A stretch of 49,478 nt of DNA from Opitutaceae bacterium (GCA_030693515.1 JAUYAK010000104.1:1-49478), one strand, 5' to 3'. Counted from the stretch's first letter, positions 33,613 through 42,906 are shown. Numbers and translations: made by a program. Notes: a model not told the origin generated them from the letters alone.

Positions 33613-34437
33613 TCACGCCGCGGGGCGATAGACAACGAGGAGTTCACGGGCCTGGGTGCGGTTGGCGCCGTGGCAGCTGATCTGGCGGCGCACGAGCAAT
33701 TCGTGGCATTCATCGGCGCCGGCGTAGAGCGCCCGCGTCTCGGGCGTGTCGTGGTTGGAGAGTGCTACGATCGCACCTCTTTGCCGGGCCGCATGGCAGC
33801 ACGCCGCGAGGTCGCTCTGCTCCTGCGGACCGAAGGCCGTGCGCGCATAGGCGGTGAAATTGGCCGTCGCGCTCGCCGGCACATAGGGTGGATCGCAATA
33901 GACAAAATCGCCCGCGCCCGCCTGCGCGAGCACAGCGCGGAAATCCGCATGCAGGAGTGTGCAGCGTTGGAGCAGCACGTGGAACGTGAGCATCTCGGCG
34001 CGCGGGAAGTAGGGCGCGGCGTAGCGGCCGAACGGGACGTTGAACCCGCCGCGGGCATTGTAGCGGCAGAGCCCGTTGTAACCGTGCCGGTTCAGGTAAA
34101 CGAAAAGCGACGCGCGGCGCGCGGGATCGGTGGTAGCGTTGAACTCCTCGCGCCGCTGGTAGTAAACGGCGGCGGAGTTGGCCTCGGCGGAGAAAAGGTC
34201 GTGGCACTCCGCGATGAAGGCCTCGGGCGCGTCTCGCAGCCGCTGATAGACCGCGATCAGGTCGGCATTCGTGTCAGCGAGCAGGCTGGTCGGCAGACCG
34301 AGGTTCAGGGCCACTGCGCCGCTGCCGACAAATGGCTCGACGAGGCGGGTCGCGGTCAAGGGCACGACTGCACCGATGGCCGGGACCAGCTTGGTCTTCC
34401 CGCCCGCCCACTTCAGGAATGGTCGTTGCAGCTCCAC
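33613..34437 (-). CDS. dam: Dam-type DNA adenine methylase (orphan)
   Basis: A 274-residue alpha-class N6-adenine methyltransferase of the Dam family. Motif I region FLKWAGGKTKLVPAI is at the N-terminus (10-14, WAGGK), the VEPFVGSGAVALNL segment follows, and catalytic DPPY is at 182-185. The start is GTG at 34437, which leaves the usual six or so residues before FLKWAGGK; the open frame extends much further upstream but only as antisense to the next gene. No restriction partner adjoins it, so it is an orphan. Dam enzymes of this group methylate GATC; specificity here is inferred. Confidence 0.88.
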   Translation of the reverse strand: MELQRPFLKWAGGKTKLVPAIGAVVPLTATRLVEPFVGSGAVALNLGLPTSLLADTNADLIAVYQRLRDAPEAFIAECHDLFSAEANSAAVYYQRREEFNATTDPARRASLFVYLNRHGYNGLCRYNARGGFNVPFGRYAAPYFPRAEMLTFHVLLQRCTLLHADFRAVLAQAGAGDFVYCDPPYVPASATANFTAYARTAFGPQEQSDLAACCHAARQRGAIVALSNHDTPETRALYAGADECHELLVRRQISCHGANRTQARELLVVYRPAA

Positions 34438-34658
34438 GTGGGCGGACCCTACGTCGTGCGATCGATCGGTCAATCTGAGACAGAAAAAATGGGTGGTCGG
34501 ATGCCCTCGCAGGAAGGCCTGCATTTTTCCTGCCTGTTTGCGTCCGAAGTCCTGGGCTTGGCGATTTCCTCGGAGCGGGCTCTGCCCGCTTTCCTGGATT
34601 TGTTCGGGGTGCGAATTTCCGGACGCGAAGCCGGGCCGCCTATGGGCTGCTTCGGTGA
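34438..34658. other. Intergenic region with hairpins
   Basis: This 221-bp gap lies between the glycosyltransferase-like gene and dam, both on the minus strand. It contains a 7-bp hairpin, AGCGGGC-TCT-GCCCGCT (34574-34590). It also holds GCAGG-AAGG-CCTGC followed by ATTTTT (34509-34528), which has terminator shape only on the + strand, where no gene ends. I see no gene. The dam promoter is presumably here. Confidence 0.5.
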
Positions 34659-37600
34659 TTAGTTCACGCCCGACCGGTGCGCGGCTTGCCGCTGCCAGAT
34701 GCTCGCCCCGTCGCGCCACGGCGCCGCGACCCTGCGCCATTCCCCGGCCAGGCCCCAAGCCCGGGCAGGAGGCGCCGCGCCGCCCGGCCCGGGCGATTCG
34801 CTGTTGTAGATGATGGCGAAGACCGGTCGTCCGCTGCGCTCGATCGGTGCGAGCAGACTTTCGGTGAGCATGCCCGGCTGGGCGAAATCGACGCGGATGC
34901 AGGTGAGGTCCGTGTAATACATCACCGAGCCAGCGGCCAGATTGGCCAGGACGATTGCGTTGGCGGGAGCGTGCGTGCGAAGCCACTGAGCGACCACCGC
35001 GTGCTCCCGGTTTGCGTGGAGCCAGAAGAGCACGCGCTCCTTGAAACTGCCGGTGACAAGCGAACCCAACAGACCCACGACCAAGACGGTGGATGCGGCC
35101 ACCGAGCGGAACCCGCCGCCGGCCTCGAAAAGGCGCAATCGGAGGTGCGGCAGCAGGTGCTGCAAAGCGAGCAGGCCCATGATGACGAAGGCCGGAGCCG
35201 CAGGCAGGACGAAACGCATGCCGCACCAATGGTCCCAGGTGCACCAATAGAAGGCATAAAAGGTTAGAAACGGGACGACCCAAGCCAGCAGGATCAGGCG
35301 CGTGCGCCCGGGAACCCCGCGCAGAAAAAACACTGCCGGGCCGATGCAGACCACCGGGGTGAAAAGCGCGGGCAGCCACTGTGCGTAGGACCGAGCGGTC
35401 AGGAGGAAAAATTCCCGGCCAATCATCGTCCGGAGGTCTCCGTAGCCACTGGCCCCGATGCTCCCGTAGAGCGTGTGGTTGAGCCAGGCGAGCCAGAGTG
35501 CAAACGGCAGGCCGCCGCCGAGCCAAAGCGCCAGTGCGCGCCACCGGCCAGCCAGGCAGATGACGATCGGAAGCACACAGAAAATATTGGTCGGACGGAT
35601 CAGCACGGCGACCGCCGTGGCGACGCCAGCGAGGAAGGCCCGCCGCGGGTGGGCCTCACACGTCCACGCCAGATAGATCGCCGCGGTTACCCAGACCAGG
35701 GCGGGCACATCGCTCATCGGCTGGAGCGCGTGGAAGACATAGACGGGACTCAGTCCGACGATGCCGGCGGCGAGCCAAGCCCAGCCGTCAGCGAGCCCTG
35801 CGACGCGGGCCATGCGCTGAACGAGCACGACCCCCGCAATCAAATGCAGCCACAGACAGGCGCCGACCGCCCCATCGAGCGGCATGACCTGCGCCAGAGC
35901 TGCAACCAACAGCGGAAATCCGATCGGGTAGTTCGGCGCCATTCGGCCGTCCGCCGTGGGGCGAAACGTCCCCGGCACATAGGGCGCGACGTCGGACGCG
36001 TTGGTGACTGTGGTCAGCGGCGCGTGAGGTGTCGCCGTGATTTTCCCGCTGGCCAGAAGCTTCGCCGTATTGAGATAGCCGCCGGAGTCGTTCGGTCCGG
36101 CGGTCGTGTCGAGGTGGCCGCCCAAGAAAACGGCATAGGCCGCGAGGGCCAGCCACGGCACCAGCTTCATGCTGCCGGCCGGGACGCGTGGGAACGTGAT
36201 GGATGCGAGGCCGGTCGGTCGCGCACGAAACGCGGTCCGGGCGGTGAGAACGGAAGCGATGAATCCACCGGCGAGAAGCCACGACCAGAGCGCGAGAATT
36301 TTTCCGACGAACCAGGAGATCCGTCCGAGCTCCACGGGTGCGGTGAAGGCGATCCATGAAGCCGCGTCGCTGTCGTGGACCACAACCCGAAAGGTATCCG
36401 ATGGTGCGCTATAGTGGACTCGCCGCCACCGGGTCGGTGAACTGAAAGGGTCGCTCCAAGCCTCGGCTAGGCTGCCGCGGTGATCGCGGAGCGTCACCGA
36501 AACGCGGGGTGGGTGAAATTCGCCCATGATGCGGAACAGCAGAAGGGGGAAACTCGTCCGGAGTGGGCGACTGATGTAATCGGCCGTGAAGGCTGCGCTG
36601 TCCGCGGTCCCGGTGCCGAAGAGCGGCAGTTGTTCGCGGCCAGAAATCGCGACCAAGGCGCCGGGGACAAATTCAGCCGTGGCGTCTGGCGATTCCCATT
36701 CGATTCTCAGCGGCGGCCGGATCGAGGCCGGCAGGATCCGTTCGATGAGCGGATCGCGGAGGAGCCGCAGGGCTTCGTCGAGATGTGCGCGGGCCCAGCC
36801 GTGGCGCGCCGTCAACTCGGAGCTGTCGCTCTGGCGGAGGGCGAGTTGCAGGGCGGATGCGCCCGCGGCGTCCGGCACGGGGAACAATCCGACGCGATCG
36901 CGATGCGACAGCGGTGAGAGGAGCGCGTGGGCGACCAGTATCACCCAAAGTGCCGCCCCGGCGAGATACCGGGAATCCTGCGCGACTGCGCCGCTGACGA
37001 GCAGGCAGAGACAGGCGGCGTTGACGATGACGCCCGTCGCAAACACGGCCGGCGCCGCGCCGCCGCCCGTTGCGGCAGAGACGACAGCCATCAATCCGGC
37101 CCAGAGCGCGAGCAGCGGCAGCATGGAGCCAAGGCCGACTGTGGCGGGGCGCCGAAGCATCCAGCGAAAAACACAAATCACGGCCGGCGCCCAGAGCACG
37201 AAGCACCACCCCGCATGGGAAAATGGCCACGCGACCGGTCGTGCGTCCGCCATGGTCCACGATGCCCAGCCGGCCGTGCCGGCACGCAGCGCCACCCACG
37301 CAATCCCCATGACGGCAAGGGCGGCATGGGCCGCGGATATTCGAAATTGAGCCCGCGTGGATCCCGCGTCGCGGCGCGTCTCAACCGCGGACCACAGCGC
37401 GAGGGCGAGGGCGGGTGCGATTCCGGCCGACGCGTTCAGGACGTTGAGCAGCCCGCAGGCAAAGCCGGCTACAACGTGTGACGGGCGGGCGCGGGCCGAT
37501 CCGGCAAGCGCAAGGTGCATGAGCGACAGCACCACCGTGATGGCCGAGGTGTCGCTGCCGGTGACCGGCCCGAGGAGCAAGAAGGCCGGGCTGAGGAGCA

Positions 37601-38030
37601 GCGCGGCGGTGCCGACCGCGAGAATGGCGAAGGTCGCCGTGCGAAACTGCCCCGCCAAAACGTGAAAAAGAACGGCGAGCGCGAGCGCCCCGAAAACCGT
37701 GGCACTCAACGCAAGAATCCGCGCGTCGATCTGGCCGTTGAGCCAGACCCAGGTGATCGGCCACAGGCGGGCGCCGGCGTCGTGCGTCTGGAAAAGGAGC
37801 GACCACACGGTCGAGTCACCCCGGAGCCACGGCAGATAAACCTCACGGACGTCGCGCAGCAGCACATCGATCGGCGGCAGGTCGGTATTGGCCGCGGCGA
37901 TCGCCCGCATGGCGGCGGCGGCGATGAAAAACAGAAGCGTTGCGCCGATCCAAAATTGAAGCCCACGACGATGGCCGGAGGGCGCGCATGATTTGCCGAC
38001 GGCAGGGTCGGTGGCGGGCGCCGGAGTCAT
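34659..38030 (-). CDS. Double-length polytopic membrane protein, GT39/ArnT-like C-terminal half
   Basis: A 1123-residue protein with about twenty hydrophobic helices in two blocks. Block 1 (about 25-410) starts LQFWIGATLLFFIAAAAM and then DLPPIDVLLRDVREVYLPWL, a plausible first-loop acidic site. A soluble, beta-rich segment (about 440-590) includes PPRVSVTLRDHRGSLAEAW. Block 2 (about 600-1000) opens with HLDTTAGPNDSGGYLNTAK, which resembles the Asp-bearing first loop of GT-C (GT39/ArnT-like) lipid-linked sugar transferases, and ends in a soluble domain. It is probably an envelope glycosyltransferase; donor and acceptor are unknown. Typical members are half this length, so it looks like a fusion or internal duplication. 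ATG at 38030. Confidence 0.7.
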   Translation of the reverse strand: MTPAPATDPAVGKSCAPSGHRRGLQFWIGATLLFFIAAAAMRAIAAANTDLPPIDVLLRDVREVYLPWLRGDSTVWSLLFQTHDAGARLWPITWVWLNGQIDARILALSATVFGALALAVLFHVLAGQFRTATFAILAVGTAALLLSPAFLLLGPVTGSDTSAITVVLSLMHLALAGSARARPSHVVAGFACGLLNVLNASAGIAPALALALWSAVETRRDAGSTRAQFRISAAHAALAVMGIAWVALRAGTAGWASWTMADARPVAWPFSHAGWCFVLWAPAVICVFRWMLRRPATVGLGSMLPLLALWAGLMAVVSAATGGGAAPAVFATGVIVNAACLCLLVSGAVAQDSRYLAGAALWVILVAHALLSPLSHRDRVGLFPVPDAAGASALQLALRQSDSSELTARHGWARAHLDEALRLLRDPLIERILPASIRPPLRIEWESPDATAEFVPGALVAISGREQLPLFGTGTADSAAFTADYISRPLRTSFPLLLFRIMGEFHPPRVSVTLRDHRGSLAEAWSDPFSSPTRWRRVHYSAPSDTFRVVVHDSDAASWIAFTAPVELGRISWFVGKILALWSWLLAGGFIASVLTARTAFRARPTGLASITFPRVPAGSMKLVPWLALAAYAVFLGGHLDTTAGPNDSGGYLNTAKLLASGKITATPHAPLTTVTNASDVAPYVPGTFRPTADGRMAPNYPIGFPLLVAALAQVMPLDGAVGACLWLHLIAGVVLVQRMARVAGLADGWAWLAAGIVGLSPVYVFHALQPMSDVPALVWVTAAIYLAWTCEAHPRRAFLAGVATAVAVLIRPTNIFCVLPIVICLAGRWRALALWLGGGLPFALWLAWLNHTLYGSIGASGYGDLRTMIGREFFLLTARSYAQWLPALFTPVVCIGPAVFFLRGVPGRTRLILLAWVVPFLTFYAFYWCTWDHWCGMRFVLPAAPAFVIMGLLALQHLLPHLRLRLFEAGGGFRSVAASTVLVVGLLGSLVTGSFKERVLFWLHANREHAVVAQWLRTHAPANAIVLANLAAGSVMYYTDLTCIRVDFAQPGMLTESLLAPIERSGRPVFAIIYNSESPGPGGAAPPARAWGLAGEWRRVAAPWRDGASIWQRQAAHRSGVN

Positions 38031-38327
38031 CGGTGGAGGCGAAGGCCCCGGGCGCAGGGATGAGCACCTATGGCGCGGCCCGTATCATCGCCGTGAATTT
38101 CGCCGGACGAACCGCGCATCGACCTCAGGCTGGGCATGACTTTTCTCGCAATCTAATTTGCTCCCGCTGTCAGCCGGCGGGTGACATCGCAGGGATGGGG
38201 CGCCACGCGTCCCGGAGACGAGGCAATTGGCAAGCGACCGGCCCGGTGCGATGGGGTGAGGCCGTGCTGTCCTTCCGGGGTTCGGCGACACTCATGGGCG
38301 CGACGGTGCGTGAGCGAAGTGGGGAAA
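38031..38327. other. Intergenic region between glycosyltransferase-like gene and uvrC
   Basis: No gene is visible in these 297 bases. The stretch CAATCTAATTTGC near 38150 is the only AT-rich patch and may hold the promoter of the minus-strand glycosyltransferase-like gene. No clear repeat or terminator stands out. Confidence 0.5.
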
Positions 38328-39806
38328 TCAAGCCGATGGGTTTAGGAACCCGTGCAGCTCGGCCGCCAGCTTCCCGCCGAAGCCCTCGACCTCGGCGATC
38401 TCCTCCGCGCTGGCAGCGCGCAGCCGGTCGATGTCGGCGAAGCGCGCCAGGAGCGCGGCGCGGCGCACGGGGCCGAGGCCGGGGAAATCGTCGAGCACGC
38501 TTTCGCGGATTTTCTTCGAGCGCAGGTCGGCATTGTAGGTGTTGGCGAAGCGGTGTGCCTCATCGCGTAGGCGCTGGAGCACGTTGAGCCCGGGATGGTT
38601 CAGCGGCAGGTTGAGCGGCGCGCGTTCGTCGGGAAAAATGATCGTCTCGTGCTGCTTCGCGAGGCCGATGAGCGGCGGAGGCTCGAGCTCAAGCGCGACA
38701 AACGCCTTCAGCGCCGCGCCGATCTGGCCGCGGCCGCCGTCGATCACGACGAGGTCGGGGAGGGGTTTCTTTTCCTCGGCGAGGCGGCGGTAGCGGCGGC
38801 CCACGACCTCCTCCATCGCGCGGTAGTCGTCGTTGCCGATGAAGCTCTTGATCTGGAAGCGGCGGTAATTGTCCTTGTCGGGACGGCCGTCGGCGAAGCG
38901 GACCATCGAGGCGACGACGAACGTGCCCGAGATGTGCGAGATGTCGAAGCACTCCATCGTGCGCGGGGGCGTGGGCAGGCGCAGCGCGGCCTGCAAGGCG
39001 GCCAGCGCCTCGGCGTCGCCCTCGGGCCGGGTGTGATCGGTGCGTTCGAAGTGGCGGGTCTTGCGCAGTGTCTTCTCGAGGGCAAAGACGACGTCGCGCA
39101 GTTCGGCCGCTTTTTCGAATTCCTGCCGCGCGGCGGTGGTGGCCATCTCGGCTCGCAGGGTCTCCAGCCATTCGCGCGATTTGCCTTCGAGGAAGGCGCA
39201 CGCGGCCTCGACGCGCGGGCGGTAGGTCTCGGCGGTCACGATGTTGTCCGTGCCGTAGAGTTCTTCGCGCACGTCGTCGTAGAGCCGCCAGGAGCCGTCG
39301 GGGAGCTGCTGGGGCGTGGCGTCGGCGAGGAGGATGCCGAACTGCCGGCGCATCTGGGCGAGGGTCTTGCGCAGGAGCCCGCTGTGGGCGAAGGGGCCGA
39401 AGTAGCGCGACCGGTCCTCCTTGCGCAGCCGGGTGAGGCGGAAGCGCGGCAGCTCCTCGCCGAGATCGACGCGCACGAGGAGGAAGCGTTTGTCGTCGGT
39501 GAAGTCGGTGTTGTAGCGCGGGCGCCACTGCTTGATCAGCTTGCCCTCGAGCAGCAGGGCCTCGGGCTCGGACTTCACCTCGATGGTCTCCACGTCGGTG
39601 ATGAGCTCGATGAGGGCGCGGATTTTGGGCTGGGCAATGGTGCGGGCGCGGCCGCGCTGGAAATAGGAGGAGACGCGTTTTTTCAGGCTGTTGGCCTTGC
39701 CCACGTAGATGATGCGACCGAGGCGATCCTTCATCAGGTAAACGCCGGGTTTGTCCGGCAGCGCCCGGACTTTCTCCTTCAACGTGATGGGCTGGTGATC
39801 GCTCAT
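38328..39806 (-). CDS. uvrC: Excinuclease ABC subunit C
   Basis: A 492-residue UvrC, shorter than the 600 or so residues of E. coli but with all modules. These are GIY-YIG nuclease (PGVYLMKDRLGRIIYVGKANSLKKRV near residues 20-47), UVR motif for UvrB binding (EFEKAAELRD), RNase H-like C-terminal nuclease (MECFDISHISGTFVVASMV, VIDGGRGQIGAA) and helix-hairpin-helix DNA-binding tail (FPGLGPVRRAALLARF and AAELHGFL). It makes both incisions in nucleotide excision repair. The ATG at 39806 precedes SDHQPITLKEKVRALPDKPG. It is divergent from cinA. Confidence 0.95.
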   Translation of the reverse strand: MSDHQPITLKEKVRALPDKPGVYLMKDRLGRIIYVGKANSLKKRVSSYFQRGRARTIAQPKIRALIELITDVETIEVKSEPEALLLEGKLIKQWRPRYNTDFTDDKRFLLVRVDLGEELPRFRLTRLRKEDRSRYFGPFAHSGLLRKTLAQMRRQFGILLADATPQQLPDGSWRLYDDVREELYGTDNIVTAETYRPRVEAACAFLEGKSREWLETLRAEMATTAARQEFEKAAELRDVVFALEKTLRKTRHFERTDHTRPEGDAEALAALQAALRLPTPPRTMECFDISHISGTFVVASMVRFADGRPDKDNYRRFQIKSFIGNDDYRAMEEVVGRRYRRLAEEKKPLPDLVVIDGGRGQIGAALKAFVALELEPPPLIGLAKQHETIIFPDERAPLNLPLNHPGLNVLQRLRDEAHRFANTYNADLRSKKIRESVLDDFPGLGPVRRAALLARFADIDRLRAASAEEIAEVEGFGGKLAAELHGFLNPSA

Positions 39807-39874
39807 CGCGGGGACGGACGCGGAAACATCGCTGGCATTTTCGGAGAATCCGCCTAATTTCCCGCCCCGCAAGT

Positions 39875-41221
39875 ATGGTTTCCGCTCACAATTCCGATGG
39901 CTCCGCCCCGGGCCGTCCGGCCCGCCCAGTCCGCATCGAACTTCTCACGCTCGGTGATGAGCTGCTCCTCGGCCTCACGGCCAACGGGCACCTCACCTTC
40001 ATCGGCGCGCAGCTCGGCCGCCGGGGCGCGCTGCTCCAGCGCAACGTCACGATCACCGACGAGGCCGACGCGATCGAGGCGCAGTTCCGGGAGAGCTGGG
40101 CGCGCGCGGATGTGGTGATCACGACGGGCGGCCTCGGGCCGACCTGCGATGATCGCACGCGTGATGTCGTCGCGGCGGTGCTCGGGCAGAAGCTCGTCTT
40201 CGAGGAATCGATCAAGCGGGCGATCGAGGAACGCTTCGCGCGGTTTGGCCGCAAGATGACGGACAACAATCTCAAGCAGGCCTACACGTTCGAGCGCGGC
40301 GAGGTTTTGCCGAACGCCAACGGCACCGCGCCCGGCCTCTGGGCCGAGCAGGACGGCAAGGTGCTCGTGATGCTGCCCGGCCCGCCCAACGAACTGCAGC
40401 CGATGTTTATCGATCAAGTCATCCCGCGGCTCGCCGCGCGCGGGCTGCTGCTGGAGCGCGAATCTTACGTGCAACTCCGGACAGCGGGGCTCGGCGAATC
40501 CGCGCTCGAGACGAAGCTCCAGCCGATCTTCGACCGCGCGGGGCCGGGGCTGAGCGTGGCGTTTTGCGCCCATCAAGGCGCGGTGGACTGCCGGGTGAGC
40601 TCCCCCAGCGGCGCGCTCGCGGCCTCCGACCTCGAACGCATCGCGGGCGAGTGCGTGGCACTGCTCGGCGACGATTTCGTGTGCCATGGCCACGACTCGC
40701 TCGCGCGCGTGTGTGCGGAGCTCTTGCGCGCGCAGGAGAAGAAACTCGCGGTGGTCGAGACGGCGACCGGCGGGATGCTCGCGCAGGCGTTCACCGAGGT
40801 GTGCGGGGCGTGCAAGTTTTTCGCCGGCGGTGTCGTGTGCTGCTCCAACGACGCCAAGATGCAGCTCCTCGATGTGCCCGAATGCCTGCTGCTTCAGCAC
40901 GGCGCGGTCAGCGACGAGGCGGCGGTCGCGATGGCGACCGGTGCCGCTGAGACGCTCGGCGCCGACTATGCGCTGGCCGTCACGGGCTTTGCCGGCGCGG
41001 CCGAAACCGCCGGGTCGCCCAACGGCAATCCCGTCGGCACGATGTTCATCGCGCTCTTTTCGCCGGCCGGGGTGTGGTCGAAGAAACTCAGCTACCCCGG
41101 TCCGCGCCCGACCGTGAAGGTGCGCGCCGTGAACGCCGCGCTCGACTGGCTGCGCCGCGAACTCCTCCGGGCGCAGCGTGGCGAGGCCCTGCCTGTGCGG
41201 CGCATCGGCGTGATGCAATGA
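39875..41221 (+). CDS. cinA: CinA-family protein
   Basis: A 448-residue two-domain CinA. The N-terminal MoCF-like domain (about 20-190) shows ELLTLGDELLLGLTANGH and TTGGLGPTCDDRTRD and, in this family, acts as an ADP-ribose pyrophosphatase-like domain. The C-terminal domain (about 285-440) is of the NMN-deamidase (PncC) type, with AVTGFAGAAETAGSPNG and PVGTMFIAL. At the PncC nucleophile position, normally ESCTGG, the protein reads ETATGG (Thr for Ser), so deamidase activity is uncertain. Its stop overlaps the ATG of the next gene (ATGA at 41218-41221). Confidence 0.92.
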   Translation: MVSAHNSDGSAPGRPARPVRIELLTLGDELLLGLTANGHLTFIGAQLGRRGALLQRNVTITDEADAIEAQFRESWARADVVITTGGLGPTCDDRTRDVVAAVLGQKLVFEESIKRAIEERFARFGRKMTDNNLKQAYTFERGEVLPNANGTAPGLWAEQDGKVLVMLPGPPNELQPMFIDQVIPRLAARGLLLERESYVQLRTAGLGESALETKLQPIFDRAGPGLSVAFCAHQGAVDCRVSSPSGALAASDLERIAGECVALLGDDFVCHGHDSLARVCAELLRAQEKKLAVVETATGGMLAQAFTEVCGACKFFAGGVVCCSNDAKMQLLDVPECLLLQHGAVSDEAAVAMATGAAETLGADYALAVTGFAGAAETAGSPNGNPVGTMFIALFSPAGVWSKKLSYPGPRPTVKVRAVNAALDWLRRELLRAQRGEALPVRRIGVMQ

Positions 41222-42033
41222 GCGCGATCCGCGCGTGGCTCCTGCTGGCGCTCGGATGGGGCACGGTCGGGTCGGCCGCGGCGGAGCCGGTGCCCCAGGT
41301 CGGGCCGGCGCGAGGCGCGCTGCTCGTCGTGGGTGGCGGCAGCATGGCGAAGCTCTGGCCGGTCTTTCTCGAACTCGCCGGCGGCAAGGATGCGCACATC
41401 GTGGTGATTCCGACGGCCGGCGAGAACATCACAGGTGACGACAGTGCAGTGAAGGCGCTGCGTGCGCTCGGTGTGGCGCAGGTGGTGCAACTCCATACCC
41501 GCGATCCCAAGGAGGCGGACACCGAGGTGTTTGTCGCCCCGTTGCGCGCGGCCCGGGGCGTCTGGATCAGCGGCGGGCGGCAGTGGCGGCTGGCGGACTC
41601 GTATCTGGGCACGCGCACGCTGCGCGAATTGCGGGCGTTGCTTGACCGCGGCGGGGTGATCGGTGGCAGCTCCGCCGGGGCGACGATTCAAGGCAGCTAC
41701 CTCGTGCGCGGCGCGCCCTCGGGCAACGCGATCATGATGTCGCCTGGGCACGAGGTGGGGTTCGGCTTCCTCCGCCAGACCGCCATCGATCAGCACGTGG
41801 ACACGCGCCAACGCGCCGAGGATCTGCGGCCGGTGCTGCGCGCCCACCCGGCGCTGCTCGGCCTCGCGCTCGACGAGGCGACAGCGCTCATCGTGCGTGG
41901 CGACCGCGCGGACATTGTGGGCGCGGGGGGCGTGCGTTTCTTTGCGACGCCCGAGGCGCCGGCGATTTTGCTCCGGGCGGGCACGATCTACGATCTCGCG
42001 GCGCGGAAAGCCGTCGTGAGCGGCGCGCCGTGA
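41218..42033 (+). CDS. Secreted cyanophycinase-like peptidase (S51)
   Basis: A 271-residue S51-family peptidase. A signal peptide (AWLLLALGWGTVGSAAA) precedes GALLVVGGGSMAKLWPVF. The catalytic Ser lies in VIGGSSAGATIQG, the typical GGSSAGA elbow of cyanophycinases and dipeptidase E. GIWxxGG-like VWISGGRQWRL and HVDTRQR near the C-terminal half are also characteristic. Family members cleave beta-Asp-Arg dipeptide units or Asp-Xaa dipeptides. A secreted form would act on external or periplasmic substrates. It is translationally coupled to cinA by the ATGA overlap. Confidence 0.85.
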   Translation: MSAIRAWLLLALGWGTVGSAAAEPVPQVGPARGALLVVGGGSMAKLWPVFLELAGGKDAHIVVIPTAGENITGDDSAVKALRALGVAQVVQLHTRDPKEADTEVFVAPLRAARGVWISGGRQWRLADSYLGTRTLRELRALLDRGGVIGGSSAGATIQGSYLVRGAPSGNAIMMSPGHEVGFGFLRQTAIDQHVDTRQRAEDLRPVLRAHPALLGLALDEATALIVRGDRADIVGAGGVRFFATPEAPAILLRAGTIYDLAARKAVVSGAP

Positions 42034-42081
42034 CCGCGGATTTTTTTTCGGCGGAGGGTGAGCGGCTCCGCGCCGGCCGAC

Positions 42082-42834
42082 TTACTTCTTCGGCAGTTCG
42101 ACCGTCACGGCGGGCGTGGCGTCGGCTTTCTTTTCCTCGGTGGCAGGGACGGCGGAAGCGGGCATCGTGGCGCGGAGCATCATGGCGCGCTGCATCCACG
42201 GGTTGCCGAGGCCGCCGGAGTCGAGCTGGCCGAGCTGGTCGATGAATTTCTGGGCGTCGGTGGCATTGCCGGCTTCGACGGCGAGGCCGGTGAGATGGTA
42301 GGCGGCCTCACTGCGGGCGGTCTTGGGCTGCTTGGTGTCGTCGGCGAGGGCCTTGAGTTCGGTGGTGGCCTCGGCGGTCTTGCCCGTCTGGAGCTTGGCG
42401 AGGGCGCGGCCGAGACGGGCGCGGGCGGCGAGGGGGCCGGGAGGCAAGATCGCGGCGGCGCGGTCGTAGCCGGAGATGGCGTCGGCGGCTTTGTTGGCGG
42501 CGTAGGCCTCGTCGGCGAGGCGGAGATGGGCGATGCCGGCGAGCGTGTGGCCCGGCTGGGCGGCGATGAAGGCCTTGAGCTGGTCGTTGGTCGTGGCGGC
42601 GGCGTAGGCGGCGCCGATCTTTTCTTCCTTCTGACGCGCGAGGTAGTCCATCAGGCCCTTGCCGGCGATGGCGGCGACGACGGCCACGCAGAGCACGAGG
42701 ACGAGGGTCCGGTGGTTTTTCCAGAACAGGCCGACCTTGTCCTCGAAGGTGAGCACGGGCGATGCGTCGGCCGGGACGAGGTTGCGATCGTCACCGGCGG
42801 GCTGCGGGGCGGAGGGAGTGGCGGGCGTGCTCAT
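42082..42834 (-). CDS. Membrane-anchored TPR protein (YfgM-like)
   Basis: A 250-residue protein with a cytoplasmic N-terminus, one membrane helix (TLVLVLCVAVVAAIAGKGLMDYLA, about residues 43-66) and a periplasmic tetratricopeptide-like region (about 75-215, with repeats such as HLRLADEAYAANKAADAISGYDRAAAI). It ends in a Lys/Glu/Ala-rich tail. The layout matches YfgM-type ancillary SecYEG/chaperone factors, but sequence identity to them cannot be judged here. The ATG at 42834 is chosen over an in-frame ATG 13 codons upstream because it gives a normal N-terminus. It is convergent with the peptidase gene; a GCGGAG/CTCCGC hairpin (42051-42071) lies between them. Confidence 0.75.
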   Translation of the reverse strand: MSTPATPSAPQPAGDDRNLVPADASPVLTFEDKVGLFWKNHRTLVLVLCVAVVAAIAGKGLMDYLARQKEEKIGAAYAAATTNDQLKAFIAAQPGHTLAGIAHLRLADEAYAANKAADAISGYDRAAAILPPGPLAARARLGRALAKLQTGKTAEATTELKALADDTKQPKTARSEAAYHLTGLAVEAGNATDAQKFIDQLGQLDSGGLGNPWMQRAMMLRATMPASAVPATEEKKADATPAVTVELPKK

Positions 42835-42906
42835 GCGGACAGGTTGGGTTGGTTGAACCGGAGACGAGAGCAAATGCCCCCGGCCGTGTCCATGCCGGAA
42901 ACGCCC

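Noticed and set aside
34509-34528. Rho-independent terminator GCAGG/CCTGC with T-run
   Set aside because: It is oriented for + strand transcripts, but both flanking genes are on the minus strand; the stem is only 5 bp.
34440-35544. Upstream extension of the dam reading frame to 35544
   Set aside because: The extension is antisense-like Arg/Pro-rich sequence overlapping the glycosyltransferase-like gene; Dam proteins start a few residues before FLKWAGGK, so GTG at 34437 is preferred.
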